NCBI GenBank assembly: GCA_009746045.1
Contig: RPFO01001527.1
Span: 1 to 64,000 of the forward strand
Length of the DNA: 64,000 nt
Direction of reading: 5' to 3'
DNA from: Mesostigma viride
Lineage: Eukaryota; Streptophyta; Mesostigmatophyceae; Mesostigmatales; Mesostigmataceae
Part shown: in pieces, positions 1 to 13,705 of the stretch
How the letters are laid out: each line of letters begins with the position of its first letter
Position numbering within the stretch: the stretch's first letter is position 1
The notes under the pieces: generated by a model
Database searches by the model: none
Told to the model about the DNA's origin: nothing
The model's input: only the letters and a program-made list of their open reading frames with translations
Position numbers and translations under genes: made by a program

Positions 1-1378
<1,378 letters not shown>

Positions 1379-1826
1379 CTACGAGGCAGAAGCCATGAGC
1401 CTGCTCAACCTATCATTTTAAACTACAATCAAAAATATTGCGCTATAACCTAAAATTGGGCAACAGACGACGCAGCAGCCATGAGCTCTTCTGCGGGACT
1501 GACAAGACTGCGAGGCTATTAGAAAGCTACAAGTGATTCACCAACATGCCTCCCCCCTCCCACAAGGCCATCGTCCTTGCATGCCAGGGGCAGTGACCAC
1601 GAACGATGCACGCAGCACTCACCATTCGGTTCCCGACAAATATTCTCATGTCATCTGCTCCCCGACAAAAACCATGAAGCGCTTTGCGTTCTTGATCCTA
1701 GCTGCTGGAACAGGAATTGAGAATAATAATTGGAACAATAGTTGGAACAATAATTGAGCCGTTCTAGAGGCGTTGTGAGAGATTTAAATATACCCAAAAG
1801 CTTACAGCATGTGCAAGCCCACCTAC
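1379..1826. other. No gene recognised
   Basis: Mixed-composition sequence between the purine array and the IPT/TIG exon. It probably includes intron sequence of the minus-strand gene that ends an exon at 1827. A CAG acceptor near 1710 on the minus strand would keep phase but gives only about 20 codons before a stop, so I do not call an exon. Confidence 0.5.
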
Positions 1827-2458
1827 CAGAAACGTGCACCGCCACCCCGGAGCGTGTGAAGTTCTCTCCATCGTTGCTCACGTCCACGTCCCAGAACCCA
1901 GGCAGCAGTCCCAGCGCCACCTCGCATCCAATACTCGTGTCGCTGGCATACATCCCCGGCGCCGGCACGCCCCCCAGTCGACAGGTGAGTAAAGGGCTGT
2001 CCTCAAAACCAGCCCCGCTGATGGCCAGGTGGGCGCTGGGTGCTCCCAGGGACACGTACTCAGGCCAGACGGATTCAACTGGGGCGTGGGGGGGAAATCC
2101 GATGGGGGATGGGAGGCCGATCATCAAGGGGGGGCAGTACAGCACATACAATCTGTTGGTGAAGAAGCGAGACCATGTACAATCACTTTGTGATTTGGTT
2201 CAAAGACTGATGCAACAGCGTGCAATTTTGATCAATAGAAGCAGCAATGTCATGCCAGGGAAGTCATGGACAGTGGCAAGGGTGTGGGCAGTAGTAATGT
2301 TACGCCAGGGACGTTTACACAGTGCCTGTCTATGCTGCCATCCTCCCATGCATGTCTGTGCAGCCGTTCACCCATACATCGCGTGCCTGGGTCACCCTTG
2401 ACTTACTTTCCAGGTTTCCTCCCAACCAGGGCCTTGATGTGGATGATGTTATAAAAAC
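1827..2458 (-). CDS. IPT/TIG-domain protein, two internal exons (partial)
   Basis: Two exons are supported on the minus strand. The first is 2458..2407 (52 bp), after a TAG acceptor and before a consensus GTAAGT donor. The second is 2152..1827, with a CAG acceptor and a GTAGGT donor. The phases join, giving IIHIKALVGRKPGK followed by LYVLYCPPLM. The larger exon contains ISGAGFEDSPLLTCRLGG, then YASDTSIGCEV and FWDVDVSNDGENFT. This is the beta-strand pattern of an IPT/TIG immunoglobulin-like fold, as found in large extracellular or cell-surface proteins of algae and protists. Start, stop and other exons were not found. They may lie on either side, the downstream part perhaps beyond the purine array. 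The function is not known, and the fold is assigned from motif resemblance only. Confidence 0.55.
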
Positions 2459-2643
2459 CTACTTGGCCAACCGATACTGCCCCCAAGTGCCAACGTGCCC
2501 GTGCCAGGCGGTTGACTGACAGGTCCCACGCTAGCACCTACACAACACCCGTGCCGAAGAGTTCCCAGCGGTGCCCAGTCTACAGCGCCCATGTCATCAA
2601 ATGTGTGTATTAATGTATCAGTGGTGCCCGGTGTATTTGTTTA

Positions 2644-2795
2644 TTATTGTGTATGAGTGTATTAGTGTATTGGTGTATTGGTGTATTGGTGTATTGGTGT
2701 ATTGGTGTATTGGTGTATTGGTGTATTGGTGTATTGGTGTATTGGTGTATTGGTGTATTGGTGTGTTAGTGTATTGGTGTATTGGTGTATTCGTG
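2644..2795. repeat. GTGTATTG 8-bp tandem repeat
   Basis: About 18 copies of GTGTATTG with a few substitutions at both ends. The 8-bp period reads open in several frames on both strands, which is why spurious proteins appear here. Confidence 0.95.
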
Positions 2796-5074
2796 GTGCC
2801 CAGTCCACCTAGGTGTGTCTCAATAAGACATACCACAGACATATTGGCACTAGGAAGTGGGCTCCCAACATAAAGGTTACCCTGGGGTCGAGGTAGATGA
2901 GGGCCCGCTAATTAGAACGTGGAGGCTTTTCTTTCCTTGGCCTTCTATTGGCCCCCAGTCCCTGCCACCTCAGACAGCCAGCTGCACGGTACCTCTTCCC
3001 TCCCGTCGCGCCACTGACCCTTAGGCCCTTTCCTTCCCCTCCATCCAACCTTCCACCCCTTCCATTTCTCGAAGCCCCTCCCGCCCCCCCCCTGACACCA
3101 TCGCCATCCACTAGCACCGCGTCAAAGGCAAAGGCACGCGGGGCAGGGCGCACTCCACAGCTTTGCAAGGCCAACCCCTTAAGAAGGGGTTGGTTTATAA
3201 TCTTGTTATTGGAGTCCGGGGAGCTGGCAAGAAAGTACCTATCTAGAATACCTAAAGCCACCAATGGAAGAACAACAACCTACAAAGGAAGTAGATAGTT
3301 TTCGATGCAAGGTTGCCTTCAATATGTGAAACCAGGAGGCATGCATCATTTAAGCGGCAAGCAGTTCAGTCGCTGATGCTGATTAGGGCGACCCGTGGTC
3401 GGCCAGTAAACCACCAAGCTGCACTTGTAAGACATGCGATAGGCCGCCTATGTCTTTTCTTCCCCCTTCTTGAAGAGCATTGTATTACAGAACTCTGCCT
3501 TGACATGGCGGTAATATAGGCTGCACATCCTCAGATTTCGGTGAGGTCATTTTTGCACCGTGAGATTTTTGTTGTTGCCATGCATTCTCACCTGGCTGAG
3601 TCACCATGTTACTGCTGTTCTTTGTCCAGCAGGAACAGCTAGGGAGGTACCCAAGAGGAAGAGACGATCAATGAGGGAAGATGGACAACCCCAGTGGATA
3701 CAACCCCAGTAGACTTAACTAATTAAAGGGATGGTATTGCTGTGACTGAACAGGTGGCGTGAGTTGCAGCGATGCGATTTTCTCCCCTGTTATCCGCCCA
3801 ATTTTCGAACCCGCATGGACTCATGTCATCCATAATGAGGGAGAGAGCACGGACGGGGGCCGAGACAAAGCCAGGGTCGGCCATGGGACGGGCGTGCGAA
3901 AGCCTCCCTGCCTTTGTAGCGAGCGAAGGTTTCAACAGAACAAACAGAAGACCCTCACACCTGGCCATGGCAAACTACGGCATACTGGCGCCGACAATTG
4001 AGAAGCATCCAAGAGCCGACGGCCATACAAGCACAAAATAACGCGCCCATAGCATGCACGTACCTGTGGGCAGCGCTGCGGACACGCAAACGCACTTCCA
4101 GCTTGCTATGACAAGGAAAACCAGCAACAGCAGCGACAGCGGCAGCGGCACCTTCCGAAACAAGAGAGGCGGGGAATGGTTTGGCCCGCCTAGAGGGCAA
4201 CATTGGGCAGTTCCCAGTGCCCATGCGGAATCGATCATACTTGCAGGCTCATCTTTCCAGGCAATCCGCCATGCGGTAGTACGCCAATCATAAAAGGAGG
4301 CCCTGACCTCCCCATGGGAAGCTAATCACCGAACCTTCTCTCCTGGCTCAAGAAGCCAATTCTCGACATGCTAGAATGCCACTATGCTGCGGGCTGAACA
4401 AGAATTGCATGGAATAACCATTTCTACAGCATTTCTACATCCCATTCCATACGCGCGTTCTTACCATACAGTTGCATGCCTACGACTGTCAGGACATTTA
4501 CCATGGATGTTTCATGATAGGTGCTTTCGATGCATTATAATTTTAAAGTGGGCTACCAAGTACTTATTACGTGGGGCTGCAGGGGGCCAGCAGCGTTGAG
4601 CCTCACGTGCCTGTTCGTGTCTCGCAAAACCCAAGTCCGCCATCGCCTTCGTTGAGAGAACACATTGCAACACTACTTGGAAAGTGCGCGCTGATTGTTT
4701 TCTACTTAATTTAGGTACTTCGTGACGCTGTGCAAAACGGCGGTATTCATACTTTCCGCCACTGCCGTAGGTATTTTGTCAACATTGCGCATGCACCATT
4801 GGCAGCTTGTCCCATGGCCGTCGCTTCCGGCCTTGTTGCACGGTCGGCTCCAAGAGCTTGATTAGCAACTGCGCGCGAGTCGGGGGCACGGATCTCCGAT
4901 CAGTCCGATGCAAGCCGGAACTGCCTACCAGCAAGCATGATTTTATCAACGCGTGGCCCGTGGACAGATCCCTTCCCCATCCATCACGTGTCCGTGCACA
5001 CTTGGGAGAAATGTCCGAGCACAGTTGTTGCGAGCATAAAAATCCGATGAACTAGAGATCGGAATTAGCGCGGC
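2796..5074. other. No gene recognised
   Basis: I see no exon I can support over about 2.3 kb. 3171-3193 is a short perfect inverted repeat (10-bp arms CCAACCCCTT, loop AAG). A minus-strand stretch at 4238-4060 could be an exon, with an ATG, a hydrophobic run and a GTACGT donor, but it matches no family I know. The last few hundred bases are presumably the promoter and 5' leader of the plus-strand flavoprotein gene. Confidence 0.5.
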
Positions 5075-8000
5075 ATGGCATCCGCAAGTGTCAACACTAC
5101 CAAATCACCCAACAAAGCTTTCTTGCCACGATTAATCTCGCCCACAATTTCTAGACCTCCGAACTTCCCTAGTGACCATCTTGTGACCAGACGCTGCAGG
5201 GGTGCCCGCAGCGGCTCGCTTGCAGGGGCGCGCCAGATCTGCCGGAAATTGTCGCTTAGCGGGCTGCAGGGGAATCGATTTTTCTTCGGGAAATTCGTGC
5301 GTACTCGGAATCTCTCGACTGCACGTGCACGCTGTCTCCGCAAGGCTTCCTTACATTTGATTGAGGCTACCAAGATGGGTCTTCAACCAGGGAAAGCTTT
5401 CCATGAGGGAGAATTGGAGGTGCAACACAAGGTACGAATTGCTAGTTGCTATAAGTATAGCTCATGTCGTAAATCGCGTGGATTGAATTGCAATCGGCAA
5501 ATGTTGTAATTGCAATCGACGTGCAGGAAGTTATGGCAAAATTTCGTGGCGGGCGCCGGGAGAATCCACTCTGCGCTAGCGCTAGCTGCCGTTCGATTTC
5601 TTAGTTAGCTTCGAGTTCATCAATGCTTCTAGGCATGAATTCTCTTCCATGCTAGCTGCTAGCTGGGTGTTGTACCGAGTTGGCCGCTGGCCTGCATACT
5701 ATGCATAGTCGACGTTTACAGGGTGCACGAGCGCATGCATTGGTGGGTGCAGCCTGAGTGAAGGTACTGGCCGTCTTGGCGCACCAACCTCTCTACTAGC
5801 ATAAGCTTTTTATACCCATGCAGGCCTAATTCCAGGCCAAGCCATGTGCATGGGTTAGTACGTATGGGCTGTGATCGAGTTGAGGGTTTATAAATGCTGG
5901 TTAACCACCTCGAGGAGACGCTTTGAGATCAGCTAACTAGTGCATTGCTGGTCGACATCAGTCCATCTATGTCCATACAGCTACATTACTTTGTTGCTGC
6001 ACATGCTGCTATCTGTGTGGACATTTCTCATGTTATCATTGCTTCAATGGTCACATTGGTGCTGTCATGTTGTGGCAACGCACACACACACTCTGTTTGA
6101 TTCCGGTGCAGTTGCTTCCAGCGAGTAGCTCTGATGTTGGCACTTTATGCCGCCTCATAAGACGGCAGGCTTATCTAATTGTTTTATGTCATTCATGAGG
6201 TGCGCTGATTTGCTTTATTGGGCGGCACATGACATAGAATGCATAAATTTAAGTAGTTAATATAGGATGGAACTCATTAACATCTTGCATTCAAAACTTC
6301 AATTCTATCTTGTTACTCATGTCACCAATTAATGCAGGTCATGGACCCCGATGACGTCAGCGAGCTCCATGCGTGGGCCGGCAAGGTCATCCGGGAATTC
6401 ATGCCCGACCAGCACCGCATATTCTTCGCCAGCCAGCCCTGGATGCTGGCTGCATCTGTCGACCAGCACGGCAGACCATGGGCGTCCGTGCTCACGGCGC
6501 TTGACGGGCTGCCGGGTTTCGTGTCAAGCCCCACGCCTCAAGAGCTCACCATCCAGTACGAGCCCCTGGCAGGGGACCCACTGGCTCGGAATGTCGCTGA
6601 CACGGGCTACGTGGGTTTGCTGGGGATCGAGCTGGCCACTCGCCGCCGTAACCGTATGAACGGGGCCGCAAAGGTCTTCGAGGGCACTGACCGTGGTGGC
6701 GGGGAGGGTGTGCCGAAAGGCAGCATCGATCTGCACGTGAAGGTCGGGCAGAGCTTTGGCAACTGGTGAGTGGTATAATAGTAGTGTTGCGAGGCAGCCA
6801 CTCCTGAAATGTGGTTGCTTTCTAGTACAGTGGATGCAAGCAAGTCGCCCGGATGGCTGAGAATATTGTGGGTAGGGTTGGGTTGGGCTGGGCTCATGAA
6901 TTCGTCGGGATAGGATTACTTTGTGTCGTTTGGGGGTTGGTTTGGGTTGGTCTGGGTCGGGTTGGGTCGGGTTGGGTCGGGTTGGGTCGGGTTGGGTCGG
7001 GTTGGGTCGGGTTGGGTCGGGTTGGGTCGGGTTGGGTCGGGTTGGGTCGCGTCGGCTCGGGTCGGGTCGGGTTGGTTCGGGTCGGGTTGGATTGGGTCGG
7101 GTTGAGTTGGGTAGTACATGTTGCTCTTTAGCCATGAGCATTTTCTCGTTATATTTCTGTCTCGGTTTTGCGAACGACGTCAGAACTAAATTTGGTGGTG
7201 GCCAACTGCCGTGTCATAATCAGTTGTGTGGTGTATACTGTAGGGAGTTAGTGATGAGCCCCCTTATGCAGGTCATGGTGCCCGTTGGACAGGGTGCCAG
7301 GGTGTCGGCCATTTCCACAGTATCCTATCGGAATGTTAAGAGCATCTATCACAGTGTTAGCAGCATTCGATTGGATTGTTAGCAGCGTTCTATTGGATCG
7401 TTAGCAGCATTCGATTGGATTGTTAGCAGCATTCGATTGGATTGTTAGCAGCATTCGATTGGATTGTTAGCAGCATTCGATTGGATTGTTAGCAGCATTC
7501 GATAGGATTGTTAGCGGCATTCTATTGGATCGTTAACAGTATTCTATTAAAATTATGTCGTGTTAAGATGACGGTCCTGGCATGTGTTAAGATGACGGTC
7601 CTGGCATGAAGTTTAGGTTGGGCTTCCCATTTCCCACATGAGCTCTGCCCATGGCTGGCAGCGGCCGAATGCCCTTTGTGCTGACCATGCTGCTCTGTGC
7701 TCCCTTTCTGCCCGCGGCCATCTGGCCGTCCTGCTTATCGCTACCATTTGCCCCTTGTGCTCACTGCCAAGTGGTCATTGTGAAGTCGTGCTTTCCTGCT
7801 GCCACCTGCCCGTTGTGCTCACGGCTGCCATCTGCTCCTTGTGCCTTTTCTTGGCCCCCTCACACCGCCTGCGGCCAGCCCCAAGTACATCCAAGCGAGA
7901 AGTGTGCGGCCCCGCGCTGCCGTGACAGGCAACAGTACAGCTGCACGAGGACCCGATGAGACAGAAGGCCACCCAGGTATCACCGGCACCCACATGGCAA

Positions 8001-11000
8001 ACATCGATTCGACAGCGGCAAGCCACCCACCTGCACTAGCAGGCACCGGGGGTCCATCTGCCAACACCACCGTACCGATGAGGCAACCCGCTACGGAACT
8101 TGCGTCCCTTGCCAAGAACGATCCTCCCCGCATGGGTGGCTCCTCCCTCACCAAGGCACAGCTCGAGCTGGTGGCCCGCAGCGACACGTTTTTCATCGCC
8201 ACCGCCTACACGGGGGGAGACACGCCCCTGGGGAAGGGGCCCCAGGGAGGTGGTGGGGGGGCGGATGGGGAGCGACCCTGGAGGGGGGCGGACGTGAGCC
8301 ACCGCGGCGGCGGCAGGGGGTTTGTCAAGGTGGTGCCTGGGTACCCTGGAGGGACGCGGCTGCAGTGGGTACGTCAAACCTTGTTTCAATGCTTGTTCGC
8401 ATGCGAAGCTAACCGTGTTCTAGTTTCCTGACCCTTTTGTCTCCCTTTGAAGTCCTTGAAAATTGCGGTACTTTACATGCTCCACCTTCATCCCTCCCTA
8501 AATTACCGTCGCTTCCTCCCTTTCCTAACGTTACCAATCAGCGGGTCATGCAAAGCAGCCTATACCTGGGTCGGCAGGATTCCTGCGCTAGCTCTGCTCT
8601 CGGTACTATATATTTGGTACTATATATTTATATTAGTTGGTAGTATATAATTCTATTATGCACATGTTCCTTGTTGCAGTGCTTCACTGCAGAGATCCAT
8701 ACTATGAGCTTTACATTGCAAGATGCCAGGTTCGCGCGCCGGGCCGTGGTTGGACCTACTTGGCTATAACAAACACTTAGCTTTCTACGGGGACCATCCT
8801 ACTTGGTTGGACCTACTTGGCTATAACAAACACTTAGCTTTCTACGGGGACCATCCTACTTGGTTGGACCTACTTGGCTATAACAAACACTTAGCTTTCT
8901 ACGGGGACCATCCTACTTCCAGATGTGATACTTTCCCTGTGTCGCACAACACGGGTTTGCAAGCACAGGTTTCCTACCCTGCCAAATGCTGCGAGCACGT
9001 CCTTGCGAGCCTTGCGGTTTTGTGCAGGAGTTCGGATGTTGGCAATCCATCAGACTCAGGGGGCTGTGCCCTTCCACCACATTCACAATGTTTAGGCTGC
9101 ATTTTAATGCAGCGATGTCCACGCTGGCCTCATTTCCTTTCTCATCCATTCTCGGTGGGCTGCTTATCTCCCTTACCTGTAGGGAACATGCCTACCTATA
9201 GGGAACATACTTATCTATAGGGAACATGCCTATCTATAGGGAACATACCTATCTATAGGGAGCCTACCTATCTATAGGGAACACACCTATCTATAGGGAA
9301 CATACCTACCTATAGGGAACATGCCTATGGGGAACAACTCGAGCCCAAAGGGCATGTCCTCTGCGCGGCCTCTCTTCTTGTGGCTCCTTGCGATCTTCCA
9401 AGTCTCTTCATGCACTCCTGCACAATGTACTCCTGCATGAGCACACGAGTGGCTAATGCATAAAATGCCACTAGCCGTCTATGAGATACTTTTCTATTCC
9501 TGAAGTGAATAAGGTCGGGTTCCTTTTCTATATCTGACCCACCTCTTTCAACGCGTCATGCGGCCTACACCCACTGCCCCTGCCCCCCCCCTATGCCCTG
9601 TGACACCCGTTCATGATTCTCCTTGTCACAGCCCGACTTCCTGGGCAATTTCCACTTCAACACGCTCGGCAACATCCAGCGCACGGGCGTGGCTGGCCTC
9701 CTCTTCATCGACTTTGCCACCGGGGCCACCCTGCAGTTGACGGGGACCGCGCGCGTGCTGTGGGACGAGCGCAGCCTGCCGGGCGCGCAGCGAACTATCG
9801 AGTTTGACGTGGGCGCGAGCGTGGAGGCTCCCCCCGGGTCTCTCCCCCTGGCGTTCTCCCTGCCAGAGTATTCCCCGTTCAACCCTGTGATCCCGGCAGA
9901 CCAGCGGCGGGCAGGAGGCTCTTTGGCGGAGGGGGGAGAAGGAGATGCGGATGGCAGCCAAGGTAATAGTGGAGAGGAGGGATCGGGGACGGCAATGCCC
10001 TCTGGTTCCTGTCTGCAACCGGTCTCAGTGCTTGCGGTGCGGGAGGAGAGCTGGGACACCAAGACGTACTTTTTGTCGCTGTCCGCGCCCGGCGTCCGCA
10101 CGGCCGGCAGCGAAAAGGCATCCGTCACCACCGCGGAGAAGACATCCGGCAGTGGCGACTGTCAACAAGGCAGCTGTGGGGCACAGGGACCAGAGCACGG
10201 GCAAGGGCAAGGGCAAGGGCAAGGGCAAGGGCAAGGGCAAGGGCAAGGGCAAGGGCAAGGGCAAGGGCAAGGGCAAGAGCCGGCGCAGCCCCTGGTTCCT
10301 ACATACCTCCCCGGCCAGTACGGGACGTTCATCGTGTCGTCCCCCTCCCGGTGGGCGGAGCCGCTGACGAGGGCGTGGACGCTGTCCTCCACACCCTGGG
10401 TGAGGAACCAGGTGCCGCCAGGAATGCCGGTTCCATCTGGCGGTGATGTTTTCAGCATCACAGTGAAGCGGCAGCCAAAGGGGCAGGCATCGGTGGCGTT
10501 GTGGGACGAGCTGGGGGCCACGCCGGGTGTCGGTGCTGCATCCGGTGTCAGTAGTAGTAACAGTGTCACCATACAACCGGCTACAGCAGGAGTGAGTCTG
10601 CAGTTGGTGGGGATCGAGGGAGAGTTTTCCGCGTTCGAATGGGACGATGTTAATTTACAACCAAGCGCGGATAATGTCGCAGGCTCGTTGCCTGCAGGGA
10701 GTGCAAGTGCACAGGATAGTCATCCCATGAAGTCGGGGGCGAGCCCAACGGAGGTGTTTCCTGCAGCCTTCCGGCTAAAGGACACACTCGCGCCGGGGGG
10801 CTTGCTATTGATTGCGGGGGGCTCTGGCATCACGCCCATCATGTCGATGCTCCGCCACCTGGACGCCCTCCACTCCCCGTACCCTCCGACTCAAAGAGAT
10901 GACGATGAGGGCATTCGAAACAGGACGACAAGTCCTCACGAGAGGGTCACTCTGCCAGAGACCGAGACTCAGGGAGGCACGGCGCCAGATGGCAGCAGCG

Positions 11001-11491
11001 ATGGCAAAGTTGGGGTGCCAGCACAAGGTGTGAGGCGGCCGCCGCCGGACGTGGCTGTGATTTATTCGGTGAGGACCCCCGCGGACGTCATCTTCGGGAG
11101 TGAGCTGAGGAGCCTGGCGGAACGGCACGCGGTGAAGGAGGAGGCAGGGCTTCTGAGCTGTGGTTCACGAGGAGCTGGCATCCGCGTGTGGATCACGGTG
11201 ACAGGAGGCAGCGCAGCCGAACAAGAAGTGCAGCGAGCGTCGCCCGATGGTGCCAAGTGGCTGGAAAAGGGACAGCAGCTGCTTCAAGGCTGGCCGACGG
11301 GTGGTGGTGGGGTGCTCCATGGCAGGGTTGACGAAGCGATGCTGTTGACTGTGGCAGGCGGTGAGGCAGGGGTCTTCGAGAGGGAGGTATTTGTGTGTGG
11401 CCCGCAGGGGCTCACGAATGGTGTCAGCGAGGCGTTGGAAGCGCTGCGGTTTCCCATGGGGAGGTTTCACACGGAGGAGTTCACATACTGA
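5075..11491 (+). CDS. PNPOx-like FMN domain fused to FNR-like FAD/NAD(P) reductase, 4 exons
   Basis: Exons are 5075-5431, 6338-6765, 7879-8368 and 9632-11491. All junctions are GT-AG, phases agree, and the total is 1044 aa. Residues 1-119 are rich in Arg and Ser, like an organellar transit peptide, and end in GKAFHEGELEVQHK, the usual opening of this family. An internal ATG at 5374 is an alternative start. Residues 120-450 match the split-barrel PNPOx-like domain (DQHRIFFASQPWML, GRPWAS, GLLGIELATRRRNR, QSFGNCPKYIQAR, GNFHFNTLGN). After a linker and a Gly-Gln run (about 613-640) comes an FNR module: FAD motif RAWTLSSTP (~672), nucleotide motif GGSGITPIMSML (~820), and CGPQG near the C terminus. 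Known bacterial relatives often continue into a 2Fe-2S ferredoxin domain, but this protein stops at HTEEFTY without one. It probably passes electrons from NAD(P)H through FAD to FMN. The substrate is unknown. Confidence 0.88.
6925..7112. repeat. GGGTCGGGTT 10-bp array in intron 2 of the flavoprotein gene
   Basis: Tandem GGGTCGGGTT units with a few variants, inside the intron 6766-7878. The G-rich strand is the coding strand here, unlike most other intronic arrays in the window. Confidence 0.95.
7372..7608. repeat. 22-bp and 24-bp tandem repeats in intron 2
   Basis: About eight copies of a 22-bp unit containing GGATTGTTAGCAGCATTCG run to about 7545. Two near-exact copies of a 24-bp unit containing AAGATGACGGTCCTGGCATG follow at 7561-7608. 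Both are intronic. Confidence 0.93.
8748..8917. repeat. 56-bp tandem triplication in intron 3
   Basis: Three essentially identical 56-bp copies (TTGGACCTACTTGGCTATAA onward) lie inside the intron 8369-9631. Their near-identity implies recent duplication. Confidence 0.95.
9178..9330. repeat. 18-19-bp tandem repeat in intron 3
   Basis: About eight copies of TATAGGGAACATACCTATC with small variations, in the same intron as the 56-bp triplication. Confidence 0.93.
10197..10277 (+). repeat. In-frame (GGGCAA)n coding Gly-Gln
   Basis: Thirteen or so GGGCAA hexamers lie inside the last exon of the flavoprotein gene. The period is a multiple of three, so it adds a Gly-Gln run without breaking the frame. 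It sits in the linker between the FMN-binding and FAD-binding parts, where length changes should be tolerated. Confidence 0.93.
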
Positions 11492-11824
11492 TTGATAGGG
11501 ATTTAGATATCTTTGACCGATGGCCTGTAAAGCTAGCCTTGTATTTATCATCATACCACTGGTTAGCTAGGTTTCGATTCGATACCTAGCCCTTCCATGG
11601 CCATTCCATTTCATTGATCCATTCAAGATTCAAGCTCCGTGACATAGACACGTGATTTATTTTTTATTCTTTTATTCTTTTATTTTCCCTAGTAGTCTGT
11701 GTTTACTATATCTGTCTCAGCACCTCGTGCGAGGATGCCCTCCGGGGGGATTGGGATCACAATTTTTTATAAAGTAAGTGGTAATAACTCAAACTTGCAA
11801 TAAAGAATTCGCATTCTACGATAT
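11492..11824. other. 3' flank of the flavoprotein gene
   Basis: No gene seen. A TGTAA motif at about 11525, some 35 bp after the stop, resembles the polyadenylation signal used by many green algae. A T-rich tract follows at 11660-11690. The poly(A) assignment is inference. Confidence 0.4.
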
Positions 11825-12100
11825 AAACTATTTGGGGATATTCAGCGCTCTGCGTAGCATCCTGATGATGGACATCTACATCGATCCGAGCCTCCATCTC
11901 CTGTGCCAGCGTCCACGGCTCCGTGCCGTAGGATGACTGCCAAAATGGCAATCTTGAAGCGGTTGCATTTGATCGAAATGCGGGCCGGGCAGGGCGAGGG
12001 TGCTCTGGACACCAGTGGCGGTACGTACTTGTGGAGTTTCCCCCATTCCAGGCTGATCCGGGGGTTCATGTAATCTGCGCCTAGTCGGGTAGTGTGCATG
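11825..12100 (-). pseudogene. LINE ORF2 relic (connection/C-terminal part)
   Basis: In shifting minus-strand frames this region reads ISLEWGKLHKYVPPLVS and then FKIAILAVILRHGAVDAGT. These align by eye with WAHLHDHRRWWSN and FKVVILTILTYGAETWT of the LINE at 13706-16495. Frameshifts make it a dead fragment. It lies head to head with the plus-strand relics that follow. Confidence 0.7.
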
Positions 12101-12639
12101 CGCTGCAATTCAGGGTAGCACCATGCGTGGTGTTGTCCAGGAGGCGGAGCTAGCGCCCGGGGCGGGCTTCCGCCAGCTAGACGCACGTGACCTTGGCCTC
12201 GGTCGCGTCGAGGCCCGCGCAGCCGGGCAGGCACCTTCCGATCACGGGGGACGGCCAAGCAACGCTTGATGCCGGTCGACGTACGGCCCGCACGTTCAAG
12301 GAGCAAGTCGTAGATCGAGGACATGAGGGGCTTAGGCCTCTCTGTGATATGGATGAAGATGCAGGACAAGGCCATATGGGCACACGTAGTTGAGGACAAT
12401 ACCACTGCTGCTGCGGAGAAGAAGTGTGTTTGCCGCCATGCATGGGAAGAATGCCTGGTGTGACCGCTAGGGCCTGGCACTCCACGTCACCCGGCATGCC
12501 TGCGGTAATGTAGTTAGTGTAGTCTCTAGATTATAGATAAAATAGAACCGGTATAGTCCTGACTGTTCGCGTCCATCCATCGATCCAACCATTGGGATCC
12601 TCCGTGACTCCCCAACGGGAGCTAGCACGAGTTTACATA
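12101..12639 (+). pseudogene. LINE 3'-end relic
   Basis: Degenerate plus-strand coding sequence (ARTFKEQVVD, then LSVIWMKMQDKAIWAHVVED in another frame) matches the C terminus of the LINE ORF2 seen at 12640 and 59292. It ends with the shared 3' tail: CATCC repeats and then CTCCGTGACTCCCCAACGGG at 12598-12617. Frameshifts are present. Confidence 0.72.
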
Positions 12640-13434
12640 ATTATTATCATGGTCGATGTGGACCATCGCATCTCCCTCGCCTGGCACGCTTTACGCCAGT
12701 ACCGGGCCCTGTGGCGCAAGCCCCTGGGCAAGATCGAGAAACAGGACCTGTTCAAGGTCCTCGTCCTTCCTGTTCTCACGTATGGGGCCGAGACGTGGAC
12801 CCTCACCGCCGACCTGGCCCGCAAGCTGGACGGCGCGGTCACCAACATGCTGCGTTCCATTTTCAGAGTAGGATATGCTGCTCATGTCCGCAATGAGGAC
12901 CTGTACCAGGGCATGCCATATATCACCAGCACCATTAAGCAGCGGCGCCTGCAGCTAGTAGGGCACTTAGCTCGCACCAACCAGGTAGACACCTCACGTG
13001 GCCCCCCCGCAGGACTGCGACCAGCTTTGAGCAGCCTGGCCGGCACCTCCTGACGTGGGCCGGGCCCCCTGATGTTAGACGCCGCAAGGCCCGCACCTTC
13101 AAAGAACAGCTAGTAGAGGGCATGGGGGGCCTAGGCCTCTCCGTGATTTGGAAGAAGATGATGGACAAGGCCAAGTGGGCCCAGGTCATAGAGGACAACG
13201 AGCCCCCCCCTGTGGGGAAGCGCCCACGTGTGCAAACCCGTGGGCTCAGGCACGCCAGACAGCTCCCCTAGGGCATCGTTAGGCTGTCTAGATAGATGTT
13301 GTAGTTAGAATGCTGTTAGATAGATGTCGTAGGTAGCTGATGTAGATAGATTAGACCGGTAGGACTGTTTGCACCCATCCATCCATCCATCGGGGTTAAT
13401 GATCCGTGACTCCCCAACGGGAGCAGGAGTCTAA
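12640..13434 (+). pseudogene. 5'-truncated LINE ORF2 with 3' tail
   Basis: Translated from about 12650 it reads DVDHRISLAWHALRQYRALW, then VLPVLTYGAETWTLTADLAR and RRLQLVGHLARTNQVDTS. A frameshift near 13025 is followed by ARTFKEQLVEGMGGLGLS. This is the post-palm C-terminal region of a non-LTR reverse transcriptase, and the same family as the minus-strand copy at 59292-60677. The tail has CATCC repeats and the conserved ACTCCCCAACGGGAGC, then runs into (TAAT)n. The 5' end is truncated, as usual for LINE insertions. Confidence 0.85.
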
Positions 13435-13705
13435 TTAATTAATTAATTAATTAATTAATTATCAATTAGTTAATGGCGTCGGTCATTGGGCTATAATTTC
13501 TATATGCCGACCGCACCTGCATGCCTCAAATGCCAGCAGTCCAGCCATGCAGAGCTGTGCAGCTTGACGCATGCATGCAGCCGTATGCATGCTCAATGAG
13601 CGTGCATGATGTTGTCGCCATAGATCGATGAGGTCAGCTAGCGAATCTATACCGTTCTATGCAACACATGCACTACTATGTGCACTATCTCTGCATCGAT
13701 CTCCA
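13434..13705. other. (TAAT)n and short spacer between LINE copies
   Basis: (TAAT)n occupies about 13434-13462 and 13706 begins another TTAATTAA run. Both are next to LINE 3' ends, which suggests that these microsatellites are tails or preferred targets. The middle has repeated GCATGCATG-like words and no gene. Confidence 0.7.

Noticed and set aside
3975-4238. Minus-strand 87-codon frame with a hydrophobic run and a GTACGT donor at its 3' end
   Set aside because: No family resemblance and no second exon in phase that I could recognise.
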